From positions 1 through 64,000 of the forward strand of contig JACPUX010000032.1 in NCBI GenBank assembly GCA_016192065.1: 64,000 bases of DNA, read 5' to 3'. Of this stretch, positions 25,927-36,472 are shown piece after piece; the stretch's first letter is position 1; each line of letters begins with the position of its first letter. The position numbers and the translations under genes were made by a program. The stretch is from Betaproteobacteria bacterium. Its GTDB lineage: Bacteria; Pseudomonadota; Gammaproteobacteria; Burkholderiales; Casimicrobiaceae. The notes under the pieces were generated by a model that saw only the letters and a list, made by a program, of their open reading frames with translations, had not been told where the DNA came from and made no database searches.

Positions 25927-26583
25927 TTAACCTGGCGAGGCGGCGTCAACGCCGTTCCAGGCGAGGAAGTTGGCGAGTAGCCGAAGCCCGGCGTGTTGAC
26001 TTTTTTCGGGATGGAATTGCACCGCGAAGATATTAGCGCGGGCGACCGCGCAAGTAAACGGCCGGGGGTAGCGGCTGCTGCCCACGGTCAGCGCCGGATC
26101 GGCGGGCTCGGCGAAATAGCTATGCACGAAGTAGAAGCGCGCACCATCGGGAATGCCTTCCCAGAGCGGGTGGGAGCGAGTCTGCCAAACTTCGTTCCAG
26201 CCCATGTGCGGCACTTTCAGGAGTTCGCCGTGGGGGTCGGTCCGCCCGGAAGCGAAACGGCACACCCGTCCGGGCAGCAGACCCAGGCCGGAGGTGGGCC
26301 CTTCCTCGCTGTGCTCGAAGAGCATTTGCAGGCCGATGCAGATGCCAAGCAGCGGTTTGCTTCGCGCCGCTTCGAGCAAGGCCTCGCGGGCGCCACTGGC
26401 AGAGAGCTCGCGCATGCAGTCGGGCATTGCCCCCTGCCCCGGGAAGACCACGCGCTTGGCCGCCGCGATTACCGCTGGATCGCAAGTGGTGGCAATCTCC
26501 AACGCGGGCGCGACCGCTTTGAGCGCGTTCTGCACCGAGCGCAGATTGCCCATGCCGTAGTCGATGATGGCGAGGTCAGCCAT
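25927..26583 (-). CDS. hisH: Imidazole glycerol phosphate synthase glutaminase subunit HisH
   Basis: A 218-residue class I glutamine amidotransferase that feeds ammonia to HisF. The nucleophile cysteine is in [13 protein letters not shown] and the His-Glu pair is in VQFHPEKSQ. It follows hisB in the divergent his cluster. Confidence 0.97.
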   Translation of the reverse strand: MADLAIIDYGMGNLRSVQNALKAVAPALEIATTCDPAVIAAAKRVVFPGQGAMPDCMRELSASGAREALLEAARSKPLLGICIGLQMLFEHSEEGPTSGLGLLPGRVCRFASGRTDPHGELLKVPHMGWNEVWQTRSHPLWEGIPDGARFYFVHSYFAEPADPALTVGSSRYPRPFTCAVARANIFAVQFHPEKSQHAGLRLLANFLAWNGVDAASPG

Positions 26584-26635
26584 GTTCGATCCTACCCTTT
26601 GGAGTTTGCGTCGGGGCTTCGGCCGGAGGCAGCGA

Positions 26636-27223
26636 TCAGAGCGATCCCTTGGTCGAGGGCAAAGCGCCAGCGGCGCGCGGGTCGGGGCTTACGGCGTCGC
26701 GCAAGGCGCGGGCAAAAGCCTTGAACACGGTCTCCGCCTGGTGATGGGCATTCTGGCCGCGGATGTTATCGATGTGCAGCGTCACCAGGGCGTGGTTGGC
26801 AAAGCCCTGGAAGAACTCGTGGGTCAGGTCGACGTCGAACTGGCCGATCATCGCCCGGGAGAACGGCACGTAAAACTCCACGCCGGGGCGCCCGGAAATA
26901 TCAAGCACCACGCGCGACAGCGCTTCGTCGAGTGGCACATAGGCGAAGCCGTAGCGGCAGATGCCGCGCTTGTCACCCAGCGCTTTGGCAAAGGCCTGCC
27001 CAAGAGTGATGCCGACGTCTTCGACGGTGTGGTGCCCGTCGACGTGCAAGTCGCCCTGGGCAGTGACTTCGAGATCGACCAGACCGTGGCGTGCCACCTG
27101 CTCCAGCATGTGATCGAGAAAGGCGACGCCGGTGGCGATTTTGGCCACCCCGTTCCCATCGAGGTTGAGTTTGACGGTGACTTCCGTCTCCAGAGTCTTG
27201 CGGCTGACTTCGGCTTGGCGCAT
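26636..27223 (-). CDS. hisB: Imidazoleglycerol-phosphate dehydratase HisB
   Basis: A 195-residue manganese-dependent dehydratase. Metal-binding histidine groups appear as [36 protein letters not shown] and [17 protein letters not shown]. It lacks the phosphatase half of enterobacterial HisB. ATG at 27223 starts the family sequence [13 protein letters not shown]; a longer frame upstream has no similarity. First gene of the minus-strand his operon, divergent from hisC. Confidence 0.96.
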   Translation of the reverse strand: MRQAEVSRKTLETEVTVKLNLDGNGVAKIATGVAFLDHMLEQVARHGLVDLEVTAQGDLHVDGHHTVEDVGITLGQAFAKALGDKRGICRYGFAYVPLDEALSRVVLDISGRPGVEFYVPFSRAMIGQFDVDLTHEFFQGFANHALVTLHIDNIRGQNAHHQAETVFKAFARALRDAVSPDPRAAGALPSTKGSL

Positions 27224-27419
27224 TTTGGAGCCTGCGGAGTGCTCGATCGATCGCGAAAAAATCCCAACTTGGAACATGCCCCAGGGCCGGCGCACTTGTT
27301 CCATCAGGCCGCGCGCCTGCCCAGTCGGGGCTGTGGCCAAGCCAGGCGAGGCGGCCCAGGCCACGGCCCATGATACCATTGCTCCCCCGATCTTGCCGCA
27401 CCCCGTTCAATTCCCCGCC

Positions 27420-28478
27420 ATGAGCCGCTATTGGAGCCCGCTGGTCCATCGACTGACGCCTTACGTTCCAGGCGAACAACCCAAGCTCGCCCGCCTGGTC
27501 AAACTCAATACCAACGAGAATCCCTATGGGCCCTCGCCCCGCGTGCTCGAAGCCCTGCGCGCGGAGGTCGCCGACACCCTGCGGCTTTATCCCGACCCCA
27601 ACGCCGAGCGTCTGAAGGCTGCCATCGCCGCGCGCTACGGGCGCACCCCTAACGAAGTATTCGTCGGCAACGGCTCCGACGAAGTCCTGGCGCACGCCTT
27701 CATGGCTTTCTTTCGGCAGAAGCAGCCGGTGTTGTTTCCCGATATCAGCTATTCGTTCTATCCGGTTTACGCCACGCTCTACGAAGTGCAAACCCGCATC
27801 ATCCCGCTGAACGAGCACTTCCAGATCGACATCGGTGATTATCGGCAGCCCAACGGCGGCATCATCATCGCCAACCCCAACGCACCCACCGGCTGCGCCC
27901 TGCCCCTGGCGGACATCGAAGCGCTTTGCCAGGCCAACACCGAATCAGTGGTGGTGATCGACGAAGCTTACGTCGATTTCGGGGCCGAATCCGCGGTGGA
28001 ACTCATCGCCCGCTTCCCTCAGCTCCTGGTGGTGCATACCTTGTCCAAGTCGCGCTCGCTCGCCGGGCTACGTGTTGGCTTCGCCCTAGGGCAGGCAGAG
28101 CTGATCGAGGCGCTCGATCGGGTGAAGAACAGCTTCAACAGCTATCCCCTGGACCGCCTGGCGATCTGCGGCGCGGTCGCCGCCCTCGAAGACGAAGCCT
28201 ACTTCGCCACCACCTGCACCAGAGTGATCCAAACCCGCGAAGGTATGGTCGCCGAACTCGAAGCCCTGGGTTTCGAAGTGCTGCCTTCGCGCGCCAACTT
28301 CGTCTTCGCCCGCCACCCCCGCCACGACGCCGCCCAACTCGCCGCCGCCCTGCGGCAACAAGGCGTCATCGTGCGTCACTTCAAGAGCCCGCGGATCGAG
28401 CAGTTTTTGCGCATCAGCGTGGGGGATGAAGAGCAGACGGGCGTTTTAGTGAGAGCATTGCGCGAGATCCTCGCGTAG
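27420..28478 (+). CDS. hisC: Histidinol-phosphate aminotransferase HisC
   Basis: A 352-residue PLP enzyme of fold type I. The Schiff-base lysine is in [15 protein letters not shown], the [10 protein letters not shown] segment binds PLP, and [12 protein letters not shown] is the family's start motif. Divergent from hisB with 196 bp between the starts, so both his arms probably share a control region. Convergent with truB. Confidence 0.96.
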   Translation: MSRYWSPLVHRLTPYVPGEQPKLARLVKLNTNENPYGPSPRVLEALRAEVADTLRLYPDPNAERLKAAIAARYGRTPNEVFVGNGSDEVLAHAFMAFFRQKQPVLFPDISYSFYPVYATLYEVQTRIIPLNEHFQIDIGDYRQPNGGIIIANPNAPTGCALPLADIEALCQANTESVVVIDEAYVDFGAESAVELIARFPQLLVVHTLSKSRSLAGLRVGFALGQAELIEALDRVKNSFNSYPLDRLAICGAVAALEDEAYFATTCTRVIQTREGMVAELEALGFEVLPSRANFVFARHPRHDAAQLAAALRQQGVIVRHFKSPRIEQFLRISVGDEEQTGVLVRALREILA

Positions 28479-28532
28479 CAATTGTTCCAGGTGTCCGCCT
28501 CGCGGGACCCGCTTGGCGCTTGAGCGGTCTCC

Positions 28533-29435
28533 TTATTCTCGTCTTTCCGATGTCAATCGCGTCGATTTCAGTTCACCCTGTTCGTCGACCTGAACGAGCC
28601 CGAGGAACTCTCCCGCGGGTCCTTGTGCTCGCCACCGTCCCGTCGCGTAGCCCTGCAGTAGTTGCCCCTGCTGCAGACGGCGGGCCGCGTCCGCGCTTAG
28701 GCTCAATGCGGGAAGATGCGCCACCAGCACCTGCGCAGGCAGCAAGAGTGCATCGCGCTCGCCCTCGTCGAGGGCTTCGAGTTGCTCGAGGGTGTGCGCT
28801 TCTTCGATCGCAAACCCAGCCGTGGCCACGCGCCGCAGCGCTGCGAGGTGGGCGCCGCAGCCCAGGGCTTCGCCCAGGTCTTCGGCCAGGGTGCGAATGT
28901 AGGTGCCTTTGCTGCACGCGACTTCGATGCTCACCTCCGGCGGAGCCCAGGAGCTGAGCGACAGGCGGTCGATGCGCACCCGCCGCGGCGGGCGCGGCAC
29001 GTCGATACCCTGGCGCGCATATTCGTAGTGTGCCCGGCCCTGGTGCTTCAGCGCGGAAAAGCGCGGCGGGATTTGTTCGATCTCGCCCAAAAAACGCGCC
29101 ATGGCGGCGCGAAAATGGATTTCATCCACCGCCACCGGGCGGGCGCTCGTGACCGCGCCTTCGGCGTCACCTGTGGTGGTGGTTTGCCCCAGGCGCAGGC
29201 GGGCGAGGTAAGTCTTGTCGGCTTCGAGAAGGTAGTGCGAGAACTTGGTCGCCTCGCCGAAACACAGCGGCAGAAGACCCGTGGCCAAAGGATCAAGGGT
29301 GCCGGTGTGCCCGGCCTTCAGCGCGCGAAAGAGGCGCTTGGCGCGCTGTAGCGCGGCGTTCGAGGAAAGACCTAGAGGCTTGTCCAGCAGCAGCACGCCA
29401 TCGACGCGGCGGCGTTCGCGCTTGACGGTGGACAC
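28533..29435 (-). CDS. truB: tRNA pseudouridine-55 synthase TruB
   Basis: A 300-residue enzyme making pseudouridine in the T loop of tRNAs. The catalytic Asp is in AGHTGTLDPLATGLL. The GVLLLDKPLGLSSN start and the SKGTYIRTLAEDLG motif are intact, with a C-terminal PUA-like region. Last gene of rimP-nusA-infB-rbfA-truB; 18 bases after rbfA. Confidence 0.97.
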   Translation of the reverse strand: MSTVKRERRRVDGVLLLDKPLGLSSNAALQRAKRLFRALKAGHTGTLDPLATGLLPLCFGEATKFSHYLLEADKTYLARLRLGQTTTTGDAEGAVTSARPVAVDEIHFRAAMARFLGEIEQIPPRFSALKHQGRAHYEYARQGIDVPRPPRRVRIDRLSLSSWAPPEVSIEVACSKGTYIRTLAEDLGEALGCGAHLAALRRVATAGFAIEEAHTLEQLEALDEGERDALLLPAQVLVAHLPALSLSADAARRLQQGQLLQGYATGRWRAQGPAGEFLGLVQVDEQGELKSTRLTSERRE

Positions 29436-29453
29436 CGGAGGCTCCCGCCTGGC

Positions 29454-29825
29454 TCAGGTGGACGGATGCTGGCGATCTTCCTCGATCGCCGCGTCGATCA
29501 GGCGCGAGAGCTTGAGCCCGGTTTCAATGGAATCGTCGTAGACGAAATGGAGCTGCGGCACGCTGCGGAGCATCAGCCGATGCGACAGTTCCCGGCGCAG
29601 GAAGCTCGCGGCGTGCTCCAGCGCGGCGGCCGCACCGGCACCATGCTCGGCGCCCGCCAGGTGGGTGAAAAAGACTTTGGCGTGACCATAGTCGGCTGCC
29701 ACCTCGATGGCGGTGATGGTCACCATGCCCACGCGCGGATCCTTCACTTCATTCTTGAGCAGATCCATCAGCTCGCGCTGAAGCTGGTCTCCGATGCGCT
29801 GGGCGCGGGGCGTGAGGCGTTTCAT
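29454..29825 (-). CDS. rbfA: Ribosome-binding factor A
   Basis: A 123-residue KH-type protein that helps mature the 30S subunit and is needed for cold adaptation. Standard features: MKRLTPRAQRIGDQLQRELMDLL at the start, KDPRVGMVTITAIEVAADYGHAKVFF in order, and VPQLHFVYDDSIETG. It starts five bases after the infB stop. Confidence 0.96.
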   Translation of the reverse strand: MKRLTPRAQRIGDQLQRELMDLLKNEVKDPRVGMVTITAIEVAADYGHAKVFFTHLAGAEHGAGAAAALEHAASFLRRELSHRLMLRSVPQLHFVYDDSIETGLKLSRLIDAAIEEDRQHPST

Positions 29826-29830
29826 GGCGA

Positions 29831-32410
29831 CTACAGGGTGCGGCTGATTTCCACGATCTCGAAGGCCTCGACCAGATCGCCCACCTGAATGTCGTTGTAC
29901 CCCTTGAGCGACAAGCCGCATTCAAACCCGCCCTTCACTTCGCGCACGTCATCCTTGAAGCGCTTCAAGGAATCGAGTTCGCCGGTCCAGACCACCACAT
30001 GGTCGCGCAGCAGGCGCACTTGCGAGCCGCGCTTGATGAGGCCCTCGGTGACATAGCAGCCGGCCACCGAACCGACCCGCGAAATGTGGAAGACTTGGCG
30101 GATTTCCACCATGCCGATGGCGCTTTCCTTCTTTTCCGGCGCCAGCATGCCCGACAAGGCGGCTTTCACTTCGTCGACCGCCTCGTAGATGATGTTGTAG
30201 TAGCGAATGTCCACGCCGCTCGCTTCGGCGAGCTTGCGCGCGGCCACATCGGCGCGAGTATTGAAGCCGATCACCACGGCCTTGGAGGCCAGCGCCAGAT
30301 TGACGTCGCTTTCGGTAATGCCGCCCACACCGGAGTGAATGATGTTGACGCGCACTTCGTCGGTGGAGAGCTTGGTGAGCGCGTGCGCCAGACCTTCATA
30401 GGAGCCCTGCACGTCGGCTTTGATGATCAGCGGCAGCGACTTCACGGCACCGTCGGCGAGCTGATCGAAAATGTTTTCGAGCTTGGCCGAAGCCTGCTTG
30501 GCGAGCTTCACGTCACGGAATTTTCCCTGGCGGAAAAGCGCGATTTCGCGCGCCTTGCGCTCATCGGTGAGCACCAGCATGTCTTCCCCGGCGTTGGGCA
30601 CGTCGGAGAGGCCCTGAATCTCCACTGGCAGTGATGGACCGGCCTGGGTCAGGGTCTTGCCGGCTTCGTCGCTCATGGCGCGCACCCGACCGAAGACCGC
30701 CCCGGCCAGAACCACATCACCGCGTTTCAGCGTGCCCGATTGCACCAGCAATGTGGCCACCGGGCCACGGCCTTTGTCGAGCCGCGCTTCAATGACGATA
30801 CCCTTGGCGGTGGCGTCGCGAGGCGCTTTAAGTTCCAGCACTTCGGCTTGCAGCAGCACCGATTCGAGCAAAGTGTCGATGCCTGCCCCGGTCTTGGCCG
30901 AAACCTGCACGAACATCGCTTCGCCACCGTACTCCTCGGGCACCACGCCCTGAGCCACCAGTTCCTGTTTCACCCGCTCGGGGTTCGCCTCGGGCTTGTC
31001 GATCTTGTTCACCGCGACGACTACCGGCACGCCGGCCGCCTTGGCATGGTGAATCGCTTCGATGGTTTGCGGCATCACGCCATCGTCGGCCGCGACCACC
31101 AGAATGACGATGTCGGTAACCTTGGCGCCGCGCGCGCGCATCGCCGTGAACGCTTCGTGACCCGGAGTATCGAGAAAGGTGATGACCCCCTTGGGCGTTT
31201 CGACATGGTAGGCGCCAATGTGCTGGGTGATCCCGCCGGCCTCGCCCGAGGCCACGCGGGTGCGGCGAATGTAGTCCAGCAGCGAGGTCTTGCCATGGTC
31301 CACGTGGCCCATCACGGTGACCACCGGCGGGCGTGGGAGTTCTTCGGCGCCGGCGCTGACCGACTGCTCAGCGAGCATGGCTTCGGGGTCGTCGAGCTTG
31401 GCGGCCTTGGCTTTATGGCCCATTTCCTCAACCACGATCATCGCGGTTTCCTGGTCGATGACCTGATTGATGGTGACCATGGTGCCCATTTTCATCATGG
31501 TCTTGATCACTTCGGCGGCCTTGACCGCCATGCGCGAGGCCAGCTCACCGAGCGTGATGGTCTCCGGCACCGCCACTTCGCGCACGATCGGCTCGGCCGG
31601 CGCGGCAAAGACGGCGGCGTCCTGGCGTTCCTCGTGGCGATGGCGTCCGCCCTTGCGATCGCGCCAACCCGAACCCCCGGTGTCACCACGTACCTTGATG
31701 GCGCGCTTTCTGGCCTGGTCGTCAGAACGCGCCACCGTGGTCACGGCTTTCTTGGCCGTCTTGTCCTTCTTGTCGCCGGGCTTGTCGGTCGCTTTGCCGG
31801 CGGGTCGGTGCAGGGTGCCTTCCGTGGCGACCGGCTTGGCCTCGCCCGCCGGCGCGCCCGCAACGGTTGTCACGGCTTCGATGGCGGGCACGATCGCGGC
31901 GATCTCGGTCGCCGCCACGGTGGGCTCCACCGGCGCTGGCGCGGTGTCGGCTTTCTTGCGGGTGCCACGCTTTTGTTTTTGCGCCAGTTCCTCGGTCTGA
32001 CGCTGCGCCAGCTCGGCCTGGCGGCGCTCATCGGCTTCGCGGGCAGCGATTTCCTCGTTGCTCAGCACCGGCGCGGCGGGCGCTGGCGCCGGCTCGGCGG
32101 CGGCATCGGTCGCGTCGCGTTTGACGAAGACGCGCTTCTTCTTCACCTCGACCTGAATGGTGCGCGACTTGCCGGTACCATCGGCCTGCTTGATCTCGGT
32201 GGTCTGCTTGCGCGTAAGCGTGATCTTTTTCTTGTCCTGTTGGCCGCCATGCTGCTTGCGCAGGTAGTCGAGCAGCAGGGTCTTATCCTGCTCCGAAACC
32301 TGGTCGCCGGCACGTTTGCCGGACACTCCAGCGGCGCCCAACTGTTCGATCAGCGCGCCCGCCGGCATCTTCAGCTCGGCGGCGAATTGTTCGATGGTCA
32401 TCTGTGACAT
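29831..32410 (-). CDS. infB: Translation initiation factor IF-2
   Basis: An 859-residue GTPase that brings initiator tRNA to the ribosome. The N-terminal IF2N domain ([21 protein letters not shown]) is followed by a long Ala/Glu/Lys-rich linker to about residue 350. The G domain has [26 protein letters not shown] and NKIDKPEAN, and domains II, III and IV follow to the C-terminus. Upstream is nusA, downstream rbfA. Confidence 0.97.
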   Translation of the reverse strand: MSQMTIEQFAAELKMPAGALIEQLGAAGVSGKRAGDQVSEQDKTLLLDYLRKQHGGQQDKKKITLTRKQTTEIKQADGTGKSRTIQVEVKKKRVFVKRDATDAAAEPAPAPAAPVLSNEEIAAREADERRQAELAQRQTEELAQKQKRGTRKKADTAPAPVEPTVAATEIAAIVPAIEAVTTVAGAPAGEAKPVATEGTLHRPAGKATDKPGDKKDKTAKKAVTTVARSDDQARKRAIKVRGDTGGSGWRDRKGGRHRHEERQDAAVFAAPAEPIVREVAVPETITLGELASRMAVKAAEVIKTMMKMGTMVTINQVIDQETAMIVVEEMGHKAKAAKLDDPEAMLAEQSVSAGAEELPRPPVVTVMGHVDHGKTSLLDYIRRTRVASGEAGGITQHIGAYHVETPKGVITFLDTPGHEAFTAMRARGAKVTDIVILVVAADDGVMPQTIEAIHHAKAAGVPVVVAVNKIDKPEANPERVKQELVAQGVVPEEYGGEAMFVQVSAKTGAGIDTLLESVLLQAEVLELKAPRDATAKGIVIEARLDKGRGPVATLLVQSGTLKRGDVVLAGAVFGRVRAMSDEAGKTLTQAGPSLPVEIQGLSDVPNAGEDMLVLTDERKAREIALFRQGKFRDVKLAKQASAKLENIFDQLADGAVKSLPLIIKADVQGSYEGLAHALTKLSTDEVRVNIIHSGVGGITESDVNLALASKAVVIGFNTRADVAARKLAEASGVDIRYYNIIYEAVDEVKAALSGMLAPEKKESAIGMVEIRQVFHISRVGSVAGCYVTEGLIKRGSQVRLLRDHVVVWTGELDSLKRFKDDVREVKGGFECGLSLKGYNDIQVGDLVEAFEIVEISRTL

Positions 32411-32450
32411 CGTTATCTCCCAGTCCTACTTGCCCGATTCACCGGCGGTT

Positions 32451-33926
32451 TCACTCGGCGAACCAATGGGCACGCGCCTTCATGATCAGTTCCTGGGCAC
32501 GCTCCGCGGGCATCCCGGTCATTTCGGTCAGTTCATCCACCGCCAGGTCGCCCAGGGCGTCGCGGGTGGCCACGCCCTTGGCGGCGAGCTGGCCGGCGGT
32601 TTCGCTGTCCATACCTTCGAGCGAGAGCAGGTCTTCCGACGCTTTCTCGACGCTCTCTTCGCGGGCGATCGCCTCGGTCAGCAGGGCGTTGCGGGCACGA
32701 GCACGCAGTTCGTTGACGGTGTCTTCGTCGAAAGCCTCGATTTCGAGCATCTCCTGCAAGGGTACGTAGGCGATTTCCTCGATCGTGCTGAAACCCTCCT
32801 GGATGAGGATGTCGGCAACTTCCCGATCAACGTCGAGACGGCTGGTAAACAGATCCGCGGTGCGTTCGGTTTCCGAGGATTGCTTCTTCTCGGACTCCTC
32901 GACACTCATGATGTTGAGCTCCCAGCCGGTCAATTCCGAGGCCAGGCGCACGTTCTGACCGGCCCGGCCGATGGCGACGGCGAGGTTGTTCTCGTCAACC
33001 ACCACGTCCATGGAATGCTTTTCCTCGTCAACGAAGATGCTGCTGATCTCCGCGGGCGCCAAGGCGTTGATGACGAACTGCGCCGGATCGGGCGACCAGA
33101 GGATGATGTCGACGCGCTCCCCGGCCAATTCGTTGGTGACCGAGGTCACGCGCGACCCGCGCATGCCGATGCAGGTACCTTGCGGGTCGAGGCGCGGGTC
33201 GTTGGACTTGACCGCGATCTTGGCGCGGATGCCGGGATCGCGGGCGGCGGCTTTGATCTCGATGAGCCCTTCCTCGATCTCCGGCACTTCAAGCTCGAAG
33301 AGCCGGATCAGGAATTCGGGCGCCACGCGTGAAAGCACAAGTTGCGGGCCGCGCACCTGCGACTCGACGCGCAACAGATAGGCACGCACGCGGTCGCCCA
33401 CGCGCAGATTCTCCTTGGGGATCAACTGATCCCGCGGGATCACGCCTTCGATCTTGCCCGATTCGACGATCAGATTGCCGCGCTCGATGCGCTTGATACT
33501 CCCGGTGACGAGCTTTTCGTTGCGCTCCAGAAAATCGTTGAGGATCTGTTCGCGCTCGGCGTCGCGGATTTTCTGCAAAATGACCTGCTTGGCGGCCTGA
33601 GCGCCGATGCGCCCGAATGCGACGGGTTCGAGCTGTTCCTCGATGTATTCACCGAGCCCGATGCCGGGCTGCTTTTCCTGGGCGTCTTCGAGGGTGATCT
33701 GCTGCGCGGGGTCCTCGAACTCCTCGTCGGGCACCACCAGCCAGCGGCGGAAGGCATCATATTCACCGGTGCTGCGGTCGATCGCCACGCGCGCCTCGAC
33801 CGCGTCGGTGAAGCGCTTCTTGGTTGCCGAAGCCAGGGCCGACTCGAGGGCGCCGAACACGATTTCCTTTTGCACGTTCTTTTCACGGGCCAAGGCATCG
33901 ACCAGCAGCAAGAGTTCGCGATTCAC
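32451..33926 (-). CDS. nusA: Transcription termination/antitermination factor NusA
   Basis: A 491-residue protein: N-terminal polymerase-binding domain, S1 domain ([25 protein letters not shown]), two KH domains and two C-terminal acidic repeats, as in E. coli. The start is the GTG at 33926, which yields (M)[27 protein letters not shown] and lines up with E. coli MNKEILAVVEAVSNEK; GGAG lies upstream. Four bases separate it from rimP. Confidence 0.96.
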   Translation of the reverse strand: MNRELLLLVDALAREKNVQKEIVFGALESALASATKKRFTDAVEARVAIDRSTGEYDAFRRWLVVPDEEFEDPAQQITLEDAQEKQPGIGLGEYIEEQLEPVAFGRIGAQAAKQVILQKIRDAEREQILNDFLERNEKLVTGSIKRIERGNLIVESGKIEGVIPRDQLIPKENLRVGDRVRAYLLRVESQVRGPQLVLSRVAPEFLIRLFELEVPEIEEGLIEIKAAARDPGIRAKIAVKSNDPRLDPQGTCIGMRGSRVTSVTNELAGERVDIILWSPDPAQFVINALAPAEISSIFVDEEKHSMDVVVDENNLAVAIGRAGQNVRLASELTGWELNIMSVEESEKKQSSETERTADLFTSRLDVDREVADILIQEGFSTIEEIAYVPLQEMLEIEAFDEDTVNELRARARNALLTEAIAREESVEKASEDLLSLEGMDSETAGQLAAKGVATRDALGDLAVDELTEMTGMPAERAQELIMKARAHWFAE

Positions 33927-33930
33927 TTCC

Positions 33931-34368
33931 TCATCTCCATTCAATCCGGGGCACCAAGCGGGCCCGTTCAACGTTTTCCAGAGCGATCTCCACGGGCCCT
34001 TGTGCCGTCACCACCTGCACCTTGCCCGCGACCACGCCCTGCAATACGCCCTTCAGCTTGCGCGCATTGCCCACGGGAAGGTGCAGTTTGAACTGCACCT
34101 CTTCCCCGGCAAAACGCACAAAATCGCTTTCCTTCTTTAAAGGCCGATCCAGCCCCGGCGAGGACACTTCTAGCCGGTCATAATCGATGCCTTCAACCGC
34201 GAACAGACGGGTCAGGTGATTACTCACCCCGGCGCAGTCCTCGACATCGATGCCGCCGGGCCTGTCGATGAACACGCGCAGAATTCGCGCGCGCGGCGAT
34301 GCCTCGAGATCGACCAGTTCATAGCCGAGTCCGAGCAAAGTGCGTTCGAGCAAACCCGCGATGTCCAT
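33931..34368 (-). CDS. rimP: Ribosome maturation factor RimP
   Basis: A 145-residue protein for 30S assembly. Family signatures: [30 protein letters not shown] and [23 protein letters not shown], in order. The ATG at 34368 follows AGGCGGGGCG. First gene of the operon; its leader carries the terminator-like hairpin described separately. Confidence 0.94.
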   Translation of the reverse strand: MDIAGLLERTLLGLGYELVDLEASPRARILRVFIDRPGGIDVEDCAGVSNHLTRLFAVEGIDYDRLEVSSPGLDRPLKKESDFVRFAGEEVQFKLHLPVGNARKLKGVLQGVVAGKVQVVTAQGPVEIALENVERARLVPRIEWR

Positions 34369-34426
34369 CGCCCCGCCTTCTCTTCGGCCCAAGCCAAGGG
34401 CCTACCCTCGTGCCCGCGACCGAAGC

Positions 34427-34456
34427 AAAAAAAAAATGGGCTGCCGAGCCCATTTC
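34427..34456 (-). terminator. Intrinsic terminator-like hairpin in the rimP operon leader
   Basis: On the minus strand ATGGGCT-CGGC-AGCCCAT is followed by an unbroken run of ten T (34436-34427). It lies upstream of rimP and about 20-50 nt downstream of the promoter start predicted at 34474-34502, so it would act on the rimP-nusA-infB transcript itself. Confidence 0.75.
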
Positions 34457-34473
34457 TCAAATTTATCGGTGGA

Positions 34474-34502
34474 ATTATAACCCATTCCCGCCCGGCAAAG
34501 AA
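34474..34502 (-). promoter_or_regulatory. Promoter of rimP-nusA-infB-rbfA-truB
   Basis: A perfect -10 TATAAT (34479-34474, minus strand) lies 17 bp from a weak -35 TTCTTT (34502-34497). The transcript would begin near 34467 and enter the terminator-like hairpin almost at once. Confidence 0.55.
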
Positions 34503-34611
34503 GGGGCGCGAACATTCGGCTGCCTCGGCGGGCATCTGATCTTCGCCGCATTCGCACTAGGTTTCGCCCCGGTCTGGACTGCTAGAATGCCGGTTTTCCG
34601 GAATCCCTTAC

Positions 34612-35820
34612 GTGAGCCCAACCGCCGCCCGCCCTTGGCACCTGCCGGCCCTGCTTGCCGCGCTGGCCATGCTGGGGCCCTTCTCCATCGACACCTACCT
34701 CCCCGCTTTCCCGGCCATCGCCGCGACCCTGCAGGCGAGCATGGTGGAGGTGCAGCAGTCGCTCACGGTTTATCTGCTCGCTTACGCGGCAATGATGCTC
34801 TGGCAGGGCGCGATTTCCGACGCGCTCGGGCGCCGCCCGGTGATCCTGGCCCACTTGGCGGTCTATGCCCTGGCTTGCCTGGGCTGCGCCATCGCCGGGA
34901 ATATCGAGTCGCTCCTGCTCTTTCGTATTCTGCAAGGCATGTCGGCCGGGGCCGGCATCGTCATCGGGCGGGCGATCATCCGCGACCGCTATCATGGTCC
35001 GGAGGCGCAGAAGCTGATGTCGCGCGTGACCATGCTCTTCGCCATCGCCCCGGCGGTGGCCCCGGTGCTGGGTGGGTGGCTGCTGGTGTTTACCGGCTGG
35101 CGGGCGATCTTCTATGCTTTGCTGCTGCTGACCCTGGGGCTACTGGCCTGGTGCTGGAAGGCGCTTCCGGAAACACTGCCGCCCGCGCGCCGCCAATCTC
35201 TGCACCCCAGGGTACTCCTGCACAATTACCTGGAGGTGGGCAGGAGCGGCCGTTTCCTCTTGTTTTCGGGCATCATCGCGGTCAATTTCGCCGGCTTCTT
35301 CATTTACATTCCCGCCGCGCCAGTGTTTCTGATCGATCATCTGGGCGTCACCGCCAGCGGTTTCGCCTGGCTGTTCCTGCCCAGCATCGCTGGCATCGTC
35401 GCCGGCGCGGTGATCTCCGGTCGCGTCGCCGGCAAGCTCTCGCCGCGGCATACCATCGAAACCGGCTACGCCCTGATGATCGTCGCCGCATGCGCCAACC
35501 TGGTACTCTGCTGGTTGCGACCGCCCGAGTTGCCCTGGAACGTGATGCCGCTTTTTGTTTATACTTGCGGCATGAGTCTGGTCATGCCCTCGATTTCCCT
35601 GCTGCTCCTGGACCTGTTCCCGACTATGCGCGGCCTGACTTCGTCGCTGCAAGGGTTCATGCAGGTGGCTCTTTCGGGCATTGTCGCCGGCCTGGTTTCG
35701 CCTTATCTCGCGCATTCGGTGTTCGCCCTGGCGCAAGGCATGGCGGGATTCCTGCTTCTGGGCTTCATGCTCTGGGGCGCTTATCGTTACCTGGAACACC
35801 ACCGCGCCGACCACCCATGA
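34612..35820 (+). CDS. Bcr/CflA-family MFS multidrug exporter
   Basis: A 402-residue transporter with about 12 membrane helices. The Bcr/CflA opening is clear: LAMLGPFSIDTYLPAFPAIAATL, then the motif A loop DALGRRPVIL and the RILQGMSAGAGIVIGRAIIRD segment with the antiporter-type motif. It probably exports drugs or other hydrophobic compounds with proton antiport; the substrate cannot be told. GTG start at 34612. Its stop overlaps the next gene's ATG as ATGA. Confidence 0.9.
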   Translation: MSPTAARPWHLPALLAALAMLGPFSIDTYLPAFPAIAATLQASMVEVQQSLTVYLLAYAAMMLWQGAISDALGRRPVILAHLAVYALACLGCAIAGNIESLLLFRILQGMSAGAGIVIGRAIIRDRYHGPEAQKLMSRVTMLFAIAPAVAPVLGGWLLVFTGWRAIFYALLLLTLGLLAWCWKALPETLPPARRQSLHPRVLLHNYLEVGRSGRFLLFSGIIAVNFAGFFIYIPAAPVFLIDHLGVTASGFAWLFLPSIAGIVAGAVISGRVAGKLSPRHTIETGYALMIVAACANLVLCWLRPPELPWNVMPLFVYTCGMSLVMPSISLLLLDLFPTMRGLTSSLQGFMQVALSGIVAGLVSPYLAHSVFALAQGMAGFLLLGFMLWGAYRYLEHHRADHP

Positions 35821-36266
35821 AGATCCTCGTTCCCCGACTCCTCGGTTTCGCCTTGTTCATGCTCAGCGCCGAGGCCAGCGCCGCCGGGTTGCCGACGGTC
35901 ACGCTGGAAATCAAGAATCACCGGATCGTCGCCGAGGTGGCGGCCACCGACGCGCAGCGTGCGCAAGGGCTGATGAACCGTTTCAGCCTCGCGCCCGATC
36001 ACGGCATGGTCTTCGTGTTTCCCGGACCGCAGGGGATCGCGATGTGGATGAAGAACACCCACATCCCGCTCTCGGTCGCGTTCATCGACGCCGAAGGCCG
36101 CATCCTCAATATCGCCGACATGCAGGCGCGCTCGGAAGACCTCCATGCCTCCCACGGCCTTGCCCTTTATGCTCTGGAAATGCGCCAGGGCTGGTTCAAG
36201 GAACGCGGCCTGGGGCCGGGGGAGATCGTCAAGGGTTTGCTCAAGGCGGGGGCGGCGAAGAACTAG
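35817..36266 (+). CDS. DUF192 family secreted protein
   Basis: A 149-residue protein with a signal peptide (LVPRLLGFALFMLSAEASAAG, cleavage near residue 21-23) and one DUF192 domain: QRAQGLMNRFSLAPDHGMVFVF, the hallmark MWMKNTHIPLSVAFID and IADMQARSED. Function in bacteria is unknown. It overlaps the MFS gene by four bases. Confidence 0.9.
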   Translation: MKILVPRLLGFALFMLSAEASAAGLPTVTLEIKNHRIVAEVAATDAQRAQGLMNRFSLAPDHGMVFVFPGPQGIAMWMKNTHIPLSVAFIDAEGRILNIADMQARSEDLHASHGLALYALEMRQGWFKERGLGPGEIVKGLLKAGAAKN

Positions 36267-36383
36267 CCCGTCATCGTCGACTTGCCGGCGGGGCTCCCTG
36301 GCGCCGTCCAGTGGAGAGCCTTCCAAACCGAAAGCGCGGGCACTTCAACAAAGCCTGGGACGGGCGAGCGCTGAGGCAAGCCC

Positions 36384-36411
36384 TTACACCGGTGAAGGCC
36401 GGTGTCCAGTT
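36384..36411. repeat. Short inverted repeat between convergent genes
   Basis: ACACCGG-TGAAG-GCCGGTGT forms a 7-8 bp stem in the 206-bp gap between the DUF192 gene and sppA, which converge. It may serve as a terminator-like structure or be a dispersed intergenic repeat; there is no T run. Nothing else stands out in this gap. Confidence 0.4.
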
Positions 36412-36472
36412 CGTGAACTTGCGGGATCCGGATTGGCGCCGGAACGTCCAATCCTGACTCGATCAGCGTCGG

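Noticed and set aside
30740-32407. Plus-strand open frame of 555 codons opposite infB
   Set aside because: A shadow of the GC-rich infB gene; low-complexity His/Gly/Leu-rich content without motifs.
34299-35816. Upstream part of a 655-codon frame ending in the DUF192 protein
   Set aside because: It is an alternate frame of the MFS gene. Only the part from 35817, with signal peptide and DUF192 domain, is real.
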